From positions 2,558,001 through 2,622,000 of the forward strand of contig NZ_CP120361.1 of assembly GCF_029457495.1 (NCBI RefSeq): a DNA stretch of 64,000 nt, written 5' to 3'. Shown here in pieces: positions 35,131-44,283 of the stretch. The notes under the pieces are model-generated. The model had not been told where the DNA came from and ran no database searches. It worked only from the letters and a program-made list of their open reading frames with translations. The position numbers and the translations under genes are program-made. The DNA is from Chelativorans sp. AA-79 (GTDB taxonomy: Bacteria; Pseudomonadota; Alphaproteobacteria; Rhizobiales; Rhizobiaceae). Position 1 is the stretch's first letter; each line of letters opens with the position of its first letter.

Positions 35131-35960
35131 ACGGCACACGTGCCACCATCGTGGCACTGGTCGCGCTCCCCTTGGCTTTCTTCGTCGCCTTTTTCCTGGT
35201 GCCGCTCACGGTCGTTTTGCTGGCAAGTTTTACGAGCGGGGAAGGGGGGGCGACGCTCTCCAACTACGCACGGATTCTTCTGGATCAATACCATTGGTCG
35301 GTGATTGCCGTGACTTTCCGTCTGGGCGTCCTGACCACTTTGATATGCCTTGTGATCGGCTACCCGCTCGCCTGGTATCTGGTCCGGATCGTGCAGTGGA
35401 AGGCATGGCGGCGTCTTTGCGTCATACTCCTGGTCCTTCCGCTCTTCACCAGCAACATCGTACGTTCCTTCGGCTGGATGGTGCTTCTCGGCCGGAACGG
35501 TATCGTGAACGAGTCGATGGAACTCTCGGGGTTGATTGAACGCCCGATCCGCTTCCTGGGCACGGAAATTGGGATACTGATTGGATTGGTCTACATCCTC
35601 CTGCCTTTCGTCGTCCTGACTGTCGGAAACGCACTGGCCAGAATTGACACCTCACTCGAGCATGCATCGGCCGATCTTGGCGGCAGTCCGGCGTCTACTT
35701 TCTGGAACGTCACTTTCCGCCTGAGCATCCCGGGAGTCGTATCGGGCGCGATCATCGTGTTTGCCCTTGCCGTGAGCGCCTACGTGACTCCGGCACTCCT
35801 GTCAGGCGGACGCGTCACTGTGCTCGCCATGCTTGTGTTCCAACAATATGCGAGCGTTTTCGATTTCCACTACGGCGGGGCGCTCGCGATCACCCTGCTC
35901 GTCTTTACCCTGGCGATGATTTCTGTTTCTTCGCTCGTCTCGCGGCTGGGAGTTCGCTGA
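35127..35960 (+). CDS. ABC transporter permease, PotB-like
   Basis: A 277-residue inner-membrane permease with six predicted helices (VALVALPLAFFVAFFLVPLT at the N-terminus). The cytoplasmic EAA-type loop is visible around LEHASADLGGSPASTFWNVT. It overlaps the ATPase stop by 4 bp and is followed 2 bp later by the truncated second permease. Because the partner permease is lost, the transporter is probably inactive unless this subunit works as a homodimer or with another protein. Confidence 0.9.
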   Translation: MNGTRATIVALVALPLAFFVAFFLVPLTVVLLASFTSGEGGATLSNYARILLDQYHWSVIAVTFRLGVLTTLICLVIGYPLAWYLVRIVQWKAWRRLCVILLVLPLFTSNIVRSFGWMVLLGRNGIVNESMELSGLIERPIRFLGTEIGILIGLVYILLPFVVLTVGNALARIDTSLEHASADLGGSPASTFWNVTFRLSIPGVVSGAIIVFALAVSAYVTPALLSGGRVTVLAMLVFQQYASVFDFHYGGALAITLLVFTLAMISVSSLVSRLGVR

Positions 35961-35962
35961 CA

Positions 35963-36097
35963 ATGATCGTGCGCAGCCTTATCCGCGTCATTTCCCTATT
36001 GGCTCTCGCGTTCCTGCTGCTGCCCTTGGCCGTTATCATCGGAGCGTCCCTGACGACGAGCGAATTCTTGTCGTTCCCGCCGATGTTGTCAGGATGA
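35963..36097 (+). pseudogene. Truncated second permease (PotC-like)
   Basis: An ATG two bases after the PotB stop opens a frame of 44 residues: MIVRSLIRVISLLALAFLLL, then PLAVIIGASLTTSEFLSFPP, followed by MLSG and a stop. The first 40 residues match the N-terminal helix and the LxFPP motif of PotC-like permeases (about 260-270 residues). After FPP (about 36082) the sequence switches to the reverse complement of the neighbouring ATPase gene. About 220 residues and the EAA loop are missing. Confidence 0.85.
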
Positions 36098-37916
36098 ATT
36101 GCGTATCGGGAAATTTCGTCTTGAGCAGGCGGCATACTTCGCGCCGGTGGCTGGTATCAACGGACATAAGGACGTCATCGAGCACGGCAAAGGTGAACTT
36201 GTCGCCGAGCGTGTGCTTCATCAGCGCCAGATAAAGGCACAGCCCCATACCGTCTTGATGCCCTTCGCTATGATAAGCGCCGGGCGGGAACGTTCCCCTG
36301 CCATAGAAATCGACATTGAAACTGAGTTTCGCCGGCTCGGCCTTCAACTCACCGACAAATCTGCCTTCATCGTCATTGATGGCCTTGTAGAAGTCGGTGA
36401 ATTCCTTGGCGACGGCATCGTAGATGTCTTCGAGGACCTTGTTGGAAACGGCGTTGTAGTGGTCATGCACCTTCTGCGCCGTGGCATTTCGCATGCCCAT
36501 TGCCTTGGCGGCTCTGGTCGTAGAGAGCAGTCTTTCATAGCGATCCTGGAGGACGGCGAGGAACGCAATCGCATTGTCCTTGGCCGAGCTGTCGGGCAAA
36601 GCCGTGAAGCCTTTTTGCGTCTCGTCTAGTCGTGCCTGCGCTTCTGCCGCAACTTCCCACCACTTCTTCTCCAGCGCGGAAATTGCACCTTCAATCTTGG
36701 AATGATCCTCCTGAAATGCCTTGAGCGCCGCCTTCACGTCACCAAGGGCCTCGGCGTAACTATCGAGCTCGGCGCGAAGGACGGAGGGACTAAGTGCCCC
36801 CGCGTAGTCAGCCGCCTTGCGGATCGCTGTTGCCCGTTCGTCAATCCCGCCCACAACTGCGCCGATCGCCTTGCCAAGACTTTCGAGCAGCGTGCCCATC
36901 TCTTCGGCACTCAAGAGCTTCGTCTTGAGGTGTTCGCGCAACTCATCGGCGTTCCAAGGCGTGTCGCAAAGAGGGCAGGCATCCTCCGTAACCAGTTGCA
37001 GGCCAGTGGTAATGAAGCCATGCGCCCGGGCAAGTGACAGAGCCTTTTCGTCCTCCTTTAGCTTTCGCAAAGCTGACAGGGCGCTTTCCCGATGCGCTTT
37101 CAACGTGGCGGGTTCAGCTGCCTTAATGGCGGCGGACAACGCAGCAAGGTCTGCAAGGGCGACATCTTTTGCTATGCCGGGTTTCTCGGAATCTTTCCCA
37201 TCCTTCGGCGCACCTTCCTTGAAAGACGTTTGCGGGGTGAGCTCGGCCAAAGTCGGCAAACCAAGAATGCCGCGCTGCGCATTGGCTCTTTCCAGCACTT
37301 TTTCCCGGTCAAGCGCGGGAAGCCCGAGCGCCGTCTTGAGGTCGTCTTCGGCACGCTTCCGCGCGCGCTCCGCTTCCTCGTCCTCCCGTTTGCATTTGTT
37401 TGCGTAGCTGACGAACGCTCTGCGCAAGCCTCCAATATGCTCAAGGCGCAGCAGATTCTGCACGTCAGTGGAACGCTTCGCGGGTGGCGTGACAATGTAT
37501 TTGGCGATCTCACGACGGGAGAGGGCAAACTCGGGGTGCGATTGCAGTTCGTCAAAGACTGCCTCCGCTGCCGGATCAGCGGGCGTAAGGATCATGATAC
37601 GCGGATTCTTGACGGTGCGCGTTATCGTGACGTCCTTACCGAGGGAAGGGATAGTCGCAGTAATCGCAACCTTGGCTTTGTCGGGGTTTTTGCGATGATC
37701 GACGTGAGGCGCATGCCCTTTAACGCTTAGTTCGCCCTGGCCTTGTCCGGAAAGTCTCGTGACATTGCCGGTGAGACAAAACTCGATGGCATCGACCACG
37801 CCGCTCTTGCCGGTGCCATTCGGTCCGCAAATCCCGAAATTTGCACAGCCCAAATCAAGATCAAGTTCCCGGATGCCGCGAAACTCCTCGATATGGATGG
37901 TCTTTATGCGGATCAC
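36036..37916 (-). pseudogene. SMC/Rad50-like AAA ATPase, 3' end lost
   Basis: The open frame has 626 codons. Walker A GPNGTGKS is at 31-38, coiled-coil segments follow, a CPLC motif at 314-317 (EDACPLCDTPW) resembles a zinc hook, and Walker B reads FAVLDDVLMSVD at 576-587. The frame runs through QFILTT at 606-611, where relatives continue with H and a C-terminal extension. Here it changes to unrelated residues (SAGTTRIRSSSGTLR) encoded by antisense sequence of the truncated permease. The core is therefore nearly complete, but the end and any downstream partner genes are gone. Similar ATPases occur in defence systems and DNA repair. The start overlaps the upstream small gene by 4 bp. Confidence 0.82.
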
Positions 37917-38113
37917 CCATTGCCCCCCTTGGGTAGGGGGGAAAGTGCCGTATCAATATCCTCGATTTTCGGAACCTTGCCCGTTCGCAAGAGTGCGTCG
38001 AGCTGCTTTGCAAGTGCGTCTCCCAGCGCTTCATCAGCAAGCAACGTATCAAGATACTCGTCAAGAACCTTCGTGACGGTCGGTGAAAGCGGGTTGTTGT
38101 GTTGCTCGTTCAC
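37913..38113 (-). CDS. Small partner gene of the SMC-like ATPase
   Basis: A protein of about 66 residues starting at a GTG (VNEQHNNPLSPTVTKVLDEY), with a helical, leucine-rich centre (LADEALGDALAKQLDALLRT). Its stop overlaps the ATPase start in an ATGA junction, so the two are translationally coupled. The open frame extends upstream to 38179, but that part is the transposon's right-end repeat, so the downstream GTG is preferred even though its ribosome-binding site is weak. No named family was recognised. Confidence 0.6.
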   Translation of the reverse strand: MNEQHNNPLSPTVTKVLDEYLDTLLADEALGDALAKQLDALLRTGKVPKIEDIDTALSPLPKGGNG

Positions 38114-38124
38114 GCTGTTTCGTA

Positions 38125-38199
38125 GCTTTGGGACATCGTCAAGTTGCCATTGCGGACATTTTAGGCTGCAGGAGGACAAACTATGTTGCCCTCCTCACA
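38125..38199 (-). repeat. Right transposon end with transposase-binding repeats
   Basis: Read on the minus strand it begins TGTGAGGAGG, then AACATAGTTTGTCC (38187-38174), then the 34-bp block (38158-38125) with TGTCCGCAATGGCAACTTG and CGATGTCCCAAAGC. The 34-bp block starts 41 bp from the tip, against 84 bp at the left end. Confidence 0.87.
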
Positions 38200-38205
38200 G
38201 CAGCA
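38200..38205. repeat. Candidate target-site duplication, right copy (GCAGCA)
   Basis: GCAGCA immediately after the TCACA right tip, matching 17242-17247. It begins 19 bp and ends 14 bp from the last base of the nrdJ stop codon. Confidence 0.6.
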
Positions 38206-38218
38206 ACTGCATCCTATC

Positions 38219-41200
38219 TCACGAACACCCGCTCGTCGCGCCACACGTATCGCATTTCTCACACGTCCCGTTCCGCACCATCGTGAAGTTCTGGCACTCG
38301 GAGCACATGTTGCCCGTGTAGCCCTGGGCGATGGCCTGCTGGCGGCGGTGGGTCTCCACCTTCTTGGCTTCCGCCGCCTCGTCGGCGGCACTTTCGGTGA
38401 AGAGGGCGTCCAGGCCTTCTTCCGCGACCGCTTCCTCGGCCAGTTCCTTGGCGCGCTCCTCATAGTCGCGGCGGAAGGCGGTGGCTTCTTCCTGCAGGCC
38501 GGCATAGGCGGGCTTCAAGGCTGTCACCGTCGCGCCGGATGAGATGGCGCGGACGTTGGAGCCGCCGGCCGCCGTGGGCTGCGCGGCGCGGGCAGGGGCC
38601 GGGGAGGAAAGTTCGCCCTTCGGCTCGGTCTTGCCCGCCACCACCTTGAAGGGGGAGGCGCCGCGCGTCAGCCCCTTGGAAAAGGGAAGCGCCTTGCCCT
38701 CGTTGATGCCGCGGCCGAGCGCGGTGTTGGTGAAATCCGACGTGTCGACATGGGCGAGGTCGTTGCGGCCGAGATAGGAGACGGCAAGCTCGCGGAAGAC
38801 ATAGTCGAGGATGGAGGTGGCGTTCTTGATGGCGTCGTTGCCCTGCACCATGCCGGCCGGCTCGAACTTGGTGAAGGTGAAGGCCTCCACATATTCCTCC
38901 AGCGGCACGCCGTATTGCAGGCCGAGCGAGATGGCGATGGCGAAATTGTTCATCATCGCCCGGAAGGCAGCGCCTTCCTTGTGCATGTCGATGAAGATCT
39001 CGCCGAGGCGCCCGTCATCGAACTCGCCGGTGCGCAGGTAGACCTTGTGGCCGCCGACCACGGCTTTCTGGGTGTAGCCCTTGCGGCGGTTGGGCAGCTT
39101 CTCGCGGTCGCGGTAGAGGCGCTCGACCACACGCTCGACGATCTTTTCCGTGACCTGCGTGGCGCGCGCGGCCAGAGGCTGGGCGGCCAGCACCTCCACG
39201 GCATCCTCCTCGTCCTCCTCGTCATCGGCGATCAAGGAGGAATTGAGCGGCTGGGAGAGCTTCGAGCCGTCGCGATAGAGCGCGTTCGCCTTCAGCGCCA
39301 GCTTCCAGGAGAGCATGTAGGCGTTCTTGCAATCCTCGACCGTCGCGTCGTTCGGCATGTTGATGGTCTTGGAAATGGCGCCGGAAATGAAGGGCTGCGC
39401 CGCGGCCATCATGCGGATGTGGGATTCGACCGAGAGATAGCGCTTGCCGATCTTGCCGCAGGGATTGGCGCAGTCGAAGACGGGCAGGTGCTCGTCCTTC
39501 AGATGCGGCGCGCCCTCGAGTGTCATGGCACCGCAGACATGGATGTTGGCAGCCTCGACGTCCTTCTTGGCGAAACCCAGTGCCGGCAGCAGCTCGAAGG
39601 AGAAATCGTCGAGCTGCTCCTGGGTGAAGCCGAAGGTCTCCTTCAGCCAGTCCGCACCCAGCGTCCACTGGTTGAAGGCGAACTTGATGTCGAAGGCGGA
39701 CTTCAGCGCCTCGTTCAAGGCGGAGATCTTCTCGTCCGTGAAGCCCTTGGCCTTGAGCGTGGACGGGTTGACGGCCGGCGCCTGGTTGAGGTTCCCGTGG
39801 CCGACGGCATAGGCCTCGATCTCGGCTATCTGGCTTTCGGAGTACCCGAGGGTACGCAGCGCCTCGGGCACGGCGCGGTTGATGATCTTGAAATAGCCGC
39901 CGCCGGCGAGCTTCTTGAACTTCACCAGCGCGAAGTCCGGCTCGATGCCGGTGGTGTCGCAATCCATGACGAGGCCGATCGTGCCGGTGGGGGCGATCAC
40001 GGTGGCCTGCGCGTTGCGGTAGCCGTGTTTTTCACCGAGTTCGAGGGCGCGGTCCCAGGCGGCGCGGGCGTGCGCGGTGAGCTCGGGATCCGGGCAGTGC
40101 TCGGGTTTCAGCGGCACGGGGTTGACGGCGAGCTTCTCATAGCCCTCCGACAGGCCGTGGGCGGCGCGGCGATGGTTGCGCATGACGCGCAGCATATGCT
40201 CCGCGTTGCGCTCATAGTCGGGGAAGGCGCCGAGCTCTGCGGCCATCTCGGCCGAGGTCGCGTAGGCGACGCCCGTCATGATCGCCGTGAGCGCGCCGCA
40301 GATGGCGCGTCCCTCGTCGGAATCATAGGGGATGCCGGAGGTCATCAACAGGCCGCCGATATTGGCGTAGCCCAGGCCCAGCGTGCGGTACTCGTAGGAG
40401 AGCTTGGCGATCTCCTTGGAGGGGAACTGGGCCATCATGACGGAGATTTCTAGCACCATGGTCCAGAGCCGCACGGAGTGCTCATACGATCCGATGTCGA
40501 ACGTGCCGTCCTTGCCGCGATACTGCAGCAGGTTGACGGAGGCGAGATTGCAGGCCGTGTCGTCCAGGAACATGTATTCCGAGCACGGGTTCGACGCGCG
40601 GATGGGGCCGGCGGCCGGTGCGGTGTGCCAGTCGTTCATGGTGGTGTTGAAGTGCAGGCCCGGATCGGCCGAGGCCCAGGCGGCGTAGCCGATCTTCTCC
40701 CACAGGTCGCGGGCCTTCAGCACCTTCGCCGGCTTTCCGTCGATACGGCGGATCAAGGTCCAGTCGCCGTCATCCTCGACCGCGCGCAGGAAGTCGTCTT
40801 TCAGGGAGACGGAGTTGTTGGAGTTCTGGCCGGAGACGGTGAGATAGGCCTCCGAATCCCAATCCGTATCGTAGGTCTTGAAGTCGATCGCGGTGTAGCC
40901 CTGCTTGGCGAACTGGATGACGCGCTTGACGTAGTTCTCGGGAACAGCGTTCTTCTTCGCGGCCTTGATCTCGCGCTTCAGCGCCGGGTTCTTCTGCGGC
41001 TCGTAGCAATCGTCGTTGGCGCCCTCGCAGTTCACGCAAGCCTTCATGATCGCGTCGAGATGCTTGCGCACGATCTTCGAGCCGGTGACGAGGGAGGCGA
41101 CCTTCTGCTCCTCGTTCACCTTCCAGTCGATGAAGGCCTCGATATCGGGATGGTCGGCATCGACGATCACCATTTTCGCGGCGCGGCGTGTGGTGCCGCC

Positions 41201-42010
41201 GGACTTGATGGCGCCGGCCGCGCGGTCGCCGATCTTGAGGAAACTCATGAGGCCGGAGGACTTGCCGCCGCCGGAAAGCTTCTCGCCCTCGCCGCGCAGA
41301 TGGCTGAAATTGGAGCCCGTGCCCGAGCCGTATTTGAACAGCCGCGCCTCGCGCACCCACAGGTCCATGATGCCGCCCTCGTTGACGAGATCGTCGCCGA
41401 CGGACTGGATGAAGCAGGCATGCGGCTGCGGGTGCTCGTAGGCCGACCTGGATTTCGTCAGCTTGCCGGTGAAGGGATCGACGTAATAGTGGCCCTGGCC
41501 GGGGCCGTCGATGCCATAGGCCCAGTGCAGGCCGGTGTTGAACCATTGCGGGGAATTGGGCGCGACGCGCTGGGTGGCGAGCATATAGGCGAGCTCGTCC
41601 ATGAAGGCCCGGGCGTCATCCTCCGAAGCGAAGTAGCCGCCCTTCCAGCCCCAATAGGTCCAGGTGCCGGCGAGCCGGTCGAAGACCTGGCGGGCATCCG
41701 TCTCGGAGCCGTAACGCTCTTCCGCAGGCAGAGTGGCCAATGCCTCCTCATCCGCCACGGAACGCCACAGAAAGGAGGGGACTGAATTCTCCTCCACCTT
41801 TTTCAGGCGCGCGGGCACGCCGGCCTTGCGGAAGTATTTTTGCGCCAGGATATCGGCGGCGACCTGGCTGAACTGCGCGGGCACGTCGATGTCTTCCAGC
41901 CGGAAGACAATGGAGCCGTCCGGGTTCCTGATCTCGCTCAAGGCCTTGCGGAAGGGGATCTCCGCATAGGGAGACTGGCCTTCCTTGGTGAACCGACGTT
42001 CAATCCGCAT
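38219..42010 (-). CDS. nrdJ: Vitamin B12-dependent class II ribonucleotide reductase
   Basis: A 1263-residue adenosylcobalamin-dependent ribonucleoside-diphosphate reductase of the large NrdJ type (usually about 1200-1270 residues). It shows [37 protein letters not shown], the N-x-C-x-E radical-site segment [35 protein letters not shown], and a C-terminal cysteine-rich tail with MCSECQNF and [13 protein letters not shown] used for re-reduction or zinc binding. It makes deoxyribonucleotides without oxygen. GAGGGACCAAG precedes the ATG at 42010. The transposon right end lies 19 bp past the stop, so the conserved 3' coding end is the likely recognition sequence for the element's TniQ. Confidence 0.95.
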   Translation of the reverse strand: MRIERRFTKEGQSPYAEIPFRKALSEIRNPDGSIVFRLEDIDVPAQFSQVAADILAQKYFRKAGVPARLKKVEENSVPSFLWRSVADEEALATLPAEERYGSETDARQVFDRLAGTWTYWGWKGGYFASEDDARAFMDELAYMLATQRVAPNSPQWFNTGLHWAYGIDGPGQGHYYVDPFTGKLTKSRSAYEHPQPHACFIQSVGDDLVNEGGIMDLWVREARLFKYGSGTGSNFSHLRGEGEKLSGGGKSSGLMSFLKIGDRAAGAIKSGGTTRRAAKMVIVDADHPDIEAFIDWKVNEEQKVASLVTGSKIVRKHLDAIMKACVNCEGANDDCYEPQKNPALKREIKAAKKNAVPENYVKRVIQFAKQGYTAIDFKTYDTDWDSEAYLTVSGQNSNNSVSLKDDFLRAVEDDGDWTLIRRIDGKPAKVLKARDLWEKIGYAAWASADPGLHFNTTMNDWHTAPAAGPIRASNPCSEYMFLDDTACNLASVNLLQYRGKDGTFDIGSYEHSVRLWTMVLEISVMMAQFPSKEIAKLSYEYRTLGLGYANIGGLLMTSGIPYDSDEGRAICGALTAIMTGVAYATSAEMAAELGAFPDYERNAEHMLRVMRNHRRAAHGLSEGYEKLAVNPVPLKPEHCPDPELTAHARAAWDRALELGEKHGYRNAQATVIAPTGTIGLVMDCDTTGIEPDFALVKFKKLAGGGYFKIINRAVPEALRTLGYSESQIAEIEAYAVGHGNLNQAPAVNPSTLKAKGFTDEKISALNEALKSAFDIKFAFNQWTLGADWLKETFGFTQEQLDDFSFELLPALGFAKKDVEAANIHVCGAMTLEGAPHLKDEHLPVFDCANPCGKIGKRYLSVESHIRMMAAAQPFISGAISKTINMPNDATVEDCKNAYMLSWKLALKANALYRDGSKLSQPLNSSLIADDEEDEEDAVEVLAAQPLAARATQVTEKIVERVVERLYRDREKLPNRRKGYTQKAVVGGHKVYLRTGEFDDGRLGEIFIDMHKEGAAFRAMMNNFAIAISLGLQYGVPLEEYVEAFTFTKFEPAGMVQGNDAIKNATSILDYVFRELAVSYLGRNDLAHVDTSDFTNTALGRGINEGKALPFSKGLTRGASPFKVVAGKTEPKGELSSPAPARAAQPTAAGGSNVRAISSGATVTALKPAYAGLQEEATAFRRDYEERAKELAEEAVAEEGLDALFTESAADEAAEAKKVETHRRQQAIAQGYTGNMCSECQNFTMVRNGTCEKCDTCGATSGCS

Positions 42011-42614
42011 CTTGGTCCCTCTTGGTCTCAACATATAGCGTCCCGCGCGTGGCAATGCTCGTCACATCCGCCACGCGACAGTCCAATCCCGCCTTCTGCT
42101 GCCAAGTGCTGACACATGACAGCCCCCCGCGATCATCGTTCCACACGACCAGCCGGCACGGCCCGAAGGGCCGCGCAAAAGCCGCCGGGCAAGGTGCGGC
42201 TGGTCCGATGACGCTCCCGTGATTGTTTCTCCAGAATGGAGAACTTCACATTATCTGGTGTCGATCGTGCCTGCAAACGCTAAATATAGCATTAACAGCT
42301 ACCGATTTCCACTCCGACACCCGCGCCCCCGCCGCCTTTCGTCCGGACAGTAAAACATCCTCTCCGCCCGCGGCGACAACGGGCGAAGCGCAACGCGCAA
42401 CGACTGAAAAATTAAAACAACCGACTTCCCGTCCGAATTCTGAAACGCCCTCGACGGACGCCTCCCTTTTATAAAAAGCGACTCGGGTACGCCCGTCAAG
42501 CAGTCGTTTTGTGTAGGCATTATGACCGCTATATGTTGTGTGTGATGGGTGTGGATATCGGGGAGAAGACACCGGCGGCTGGCGCGGCTGAAGCCGGCCC
42601 GTGCCCGGCGCTGC
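42011..42614. other. nrdJ upstream region with NrdR-box-like motifs
   Basis: About 600 bp without a credible gene, AT-richer than its surroundings at 42240-42540. It must contain the nrdJ promoter. Three related motifs occur: CGCTAAATATAGC at 42278-42290 (near-palindromic), CGCTATATGTTG at 42527-42538, and the same 12-mer on the opposite strand at 42029-42040. They resemble NrdR boxes but are not spaced as the usual tandem pair. A hairpin lies at 42046-42077. No cobalamin riboswitch was recognised. Confidence 0.4.
42046..42077 (-). promoter_or_regulatory. Leader hairpin in front of nrdJ
   Basis: A perfect 8-bp inverted repeat CGCGTGGC / GCCACGCG with a 16-nt spacer, 36-67 bp upstream of the nrdJ start. 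It could form a stable hairpin in the leader; no regulatory role is shown. Confidence 0.35.
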
Positions 42615-42956
42615 CTACTGCCCGGCAGCCCCCGCCACATATTCGGCCAGCGCGTCGATCTGATCCTGGCTCAGCCTGTCCGCATAGGAGGGCATGGTGC
42701 CCGGCCCTTCCCGTACGGCGCTGCGGACCTGTTCGGCGCTGGGTTGGAGCGAGTCCAGGCTGGGGCCGACCCGGCCTTTCGCCCCGGCATCCTCCAGGAT
42801 GTGACAGATCGCGCAGGCAGGCTCTGCGGACTGGAAGACCTGCCGGCCGGGCGGCGCGGAAGCATCGTCCTGGGCGGCTGCACCTGCTGCCCAGATAAGC
42901 GCGACTGCCGCCAGCGGCATACAGCGTGCTGCGCGGGGATAAGGTCCGCACCGCAT
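42615..42956 (-). CDS. c-type cytochrome, probable SorB-like electron acceptor
   Basis: A 113-residue exported monoheme cytochrome c. The signal region is ARCMPLAAVALIWAAGAAAQ. The heme site is CAICH in AEPACAICHILEDAGAKG, with a distal methionine in GPGTMPSYADRLS and the C-terminal helix DQIDALAEYVAGAAGQ. The ATG at 42956 follows the sulfite dehydrogenase stop by 7 bp. SorA-type enzymes pass electrons from sulfite to a small cytochrome of this size, so the pair is probably a SorAB-like complex in the periplasm. Confidence 0.82.
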   Translation of the reverse strand: MRCGPYPRAARCMPLAAVALIWAAGAAAQDDASAPPGRQVFQSAEPACAICHILEDAGAKGRVGPSLDSLQPSAEQVRSAVREGPGTMPSYADRLSQDQIDALAEYVAGAAGQ

Positions 42957-42963
42957 CTGCGGA

Positions 42964-44151
42964 TCAGACGACGGTGACGTCGACCGCGAGCACGCGCCAG
43001 CCGCTGTAGTCATAGCCGCGGTGATTGGGCTCCGTCACTTCCTCCTGCACTCTGCCCTCCGTGTCCGTGGCCCGGCTGGTGACGGTGTAGGTCCCTGGCT
43101 CCAGATCGGCGGCCAGCACGAAGGGCCGCCAGGCGAAGCGGCCGAGATCCGGGCCGAGCGGGCGCGCCTCCTGCCAGTTCTCGCCGCCGTCGGTCGAGAC
43201 TTCCACTCGGTCGAGCGCATTGATGCCGCCGAAGGCGACGCCGTAGATCAGCACGCGGCCGCTTTGCACATCCGCCAGGGGGCGGGTGATCCAGGACTTC
43301 ACCTTCATCTCCCACATGGACGGCTGGTCCGGCGCGCCGCTCACGCTCACGGGGCGGACGCGGTAGCTCGTGCGCATGATGGAGGCGTCGCTCTCCTCCT
43401 CGGTGAAGGCCACCCGCTTCGTATATTTCACGTTGTTGATGCCGTAATAGCCGGGGATAACGGTGCGCAGCGGGCCGCCATGGGCGAGCGGTACCGGTTC
43501 GCCGTTCATCTCCCAGGCGAGGATCGCGTGTTCCATGGCATGGCCGATCGGCACCGAACGTTCGATCACGACCTCCTTCGGGTCGACGCCCTCCGGCAGG
43601 TCCTCGCCGCCCGTGCTGGTCATGAAGTTGCGGCCCTCGGCGACACCGCCCAGCGCCTCCGCCACGGCGCGAACGGGGACGCCGCTCCAGAGGAGATTGC
43701 CGGCCGCGCCCGTGCGCCACTGGCTCCCGCTGGCATCATGCTCGAAGAAGCCGCGGCCGTTGCCGGAGCACTGCAGCACGCTGGAGACCGTCTCCACGCC
43801 CATCTGCTTGAGCTCGCCGACGGTGAGCGAGCGCGGCTCGTTGACGCCTTCGATGGAAACCTCCCAGGCGTCGGGCGCGGCCACGATGTCCTCGCCGGGT
43901 TTGGGCAGGTTGTTGCGGATATAGAGCACGTCCTTGGAGGTGACGCCGCTGGTGCCGATCGCATCGCGCTCCGTCTCGAGCGTCAATTCGGTGTGCACGA
44001 TCATCGAATCGGCGTCTTTCCAGGCGAAGTCCTCGGGCAGCGCCTGGTCCTCCTGCGCCCTTGCCGGGGCGGGCGCGAAGGGGCGCAGAGAAGCGGCGGC
44101 CCCTGCGCCTCCCATGGCGACGAGAAAATGACGGCGTTGAATTGAAAGCAT
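42964..44151 (-). CDS. Sulfite dehydrogenase/oxidase molybdoprotein (SorA-like)
   Basis: A 395-residue molybdopterin enzyme with a Tat-type signal (RRHFLVAMGGAGAAASLRPF). The molybdenum-binding cysteine lies in SVLQCSGNGRGFFEH. Further sulfite oxidase blocks are LAHGGPLRTVIPGYYGINNV and KYTKRVAF, then a Mo-co dimerisation domain (VRPVSVSGAPDQPSMWEMKV, VEVSTDGGENWQEARPLG). AGGAGGATGTC precedes the ATG. It would oxidise sulfite to sulfate in the periplasm and pass electrons to the cytochrome encoded next. SoxC is an alternative, but no other sox genes are present and the partner cytochrome is too small for SoxD. Confidence 0.87.
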   Translation of the reverse strand: MLSIQRRHFLVAMGGAGAAASLRPFAPAPARAQEDQALPEDFAWKDADSMIVHTELTLETERDAIGTSGVTSKDVLYIRNNLPKPGEDIVAAPDAWEVSIEGVNEPRSLTVGELKQMGVETVSSVLQCSGNGRGFFEHDASGSQWRTGAAGNLLWSGVPVRAVAEALGGVAEGRNFMTSTGGEDLPEGVDPKEVVIERSVPIGHAMEHAILAWEMNGEPVPLAHGGPLRTVIPGYYGINNVKYTKRVAFTEEESDASIMRTSYRVRPVSVSGAPDQPSMWEMKVKSWITRPLADVQSGRVLIYGVAFGGINALDRVEVSTDGGENWQEARPLGPDLGRFAWRPFVLAADLEPGTYTVTSRATDTEGRVQEEVTEPNHRGYDYSGWRVLAVDVTVV

Positions 44152-44283
44152 GACATCCTCCTCCTGCTGCAGGCAGCCGGCGCGACGGGGAACCGCACCG
44201 CCTGTCCACCACTGGCCCAACCGAATGGAAATGGGAATGTTCCGGTTTCGACCCGCATCCGGGCCGTCCGGCAGGTGCCGCTC

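Larger units (their letters stand above)
17248..38199. mobile_element. Tn7/Tn5053-like transposon, about 21 kb, inserted next to nrdJ
   Basis: Both ends begin TGTGA and carry the block AACATAGTTTGTCC in inverted orientation (17258-17271 and 38174-38187). A 34-bp inverted block follows (17332-17365 and 38125-38158) with one mismatch. Inside, one minus-strand operon encodes TnsA-like, TniA, TniB and TniQ proteins, so a complete transposition set is present. GCAGCA flanks both ends. Cargo lies mainly between the operon and the right end (24777-38113), with two small genes at the left end. The right end is 19 bp beyond the nrdJ stop codon. The boundaries come from direct comparison of the two ends and are well supported; present mobility is unknown. 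Confidence 0.9.

Noticed and set aside
38113..38179. Upstream extension of the small ATPase partner to 38179
   Set aside because: This part of the frame is the transposon's right-end repeat, conserved as DNA at the left end too, so it is not protein-coding selection.
42011..42240. Cobalamin riboswitch in front of the B12-dependent nrdJ
   Set aside because: I looked for the B12-box and the conserved GCC/GGGAA stretches on the minus strand and found none. Only a short hairpin and NrdR-like motifs are visible.
42246..42572. 108-codon ORF upstream of nrdJ
   Set aside because: It lies in an AT-rich promoter region, overlaps the NrdR-like motifs and shows no domain or ribosome-binding site.
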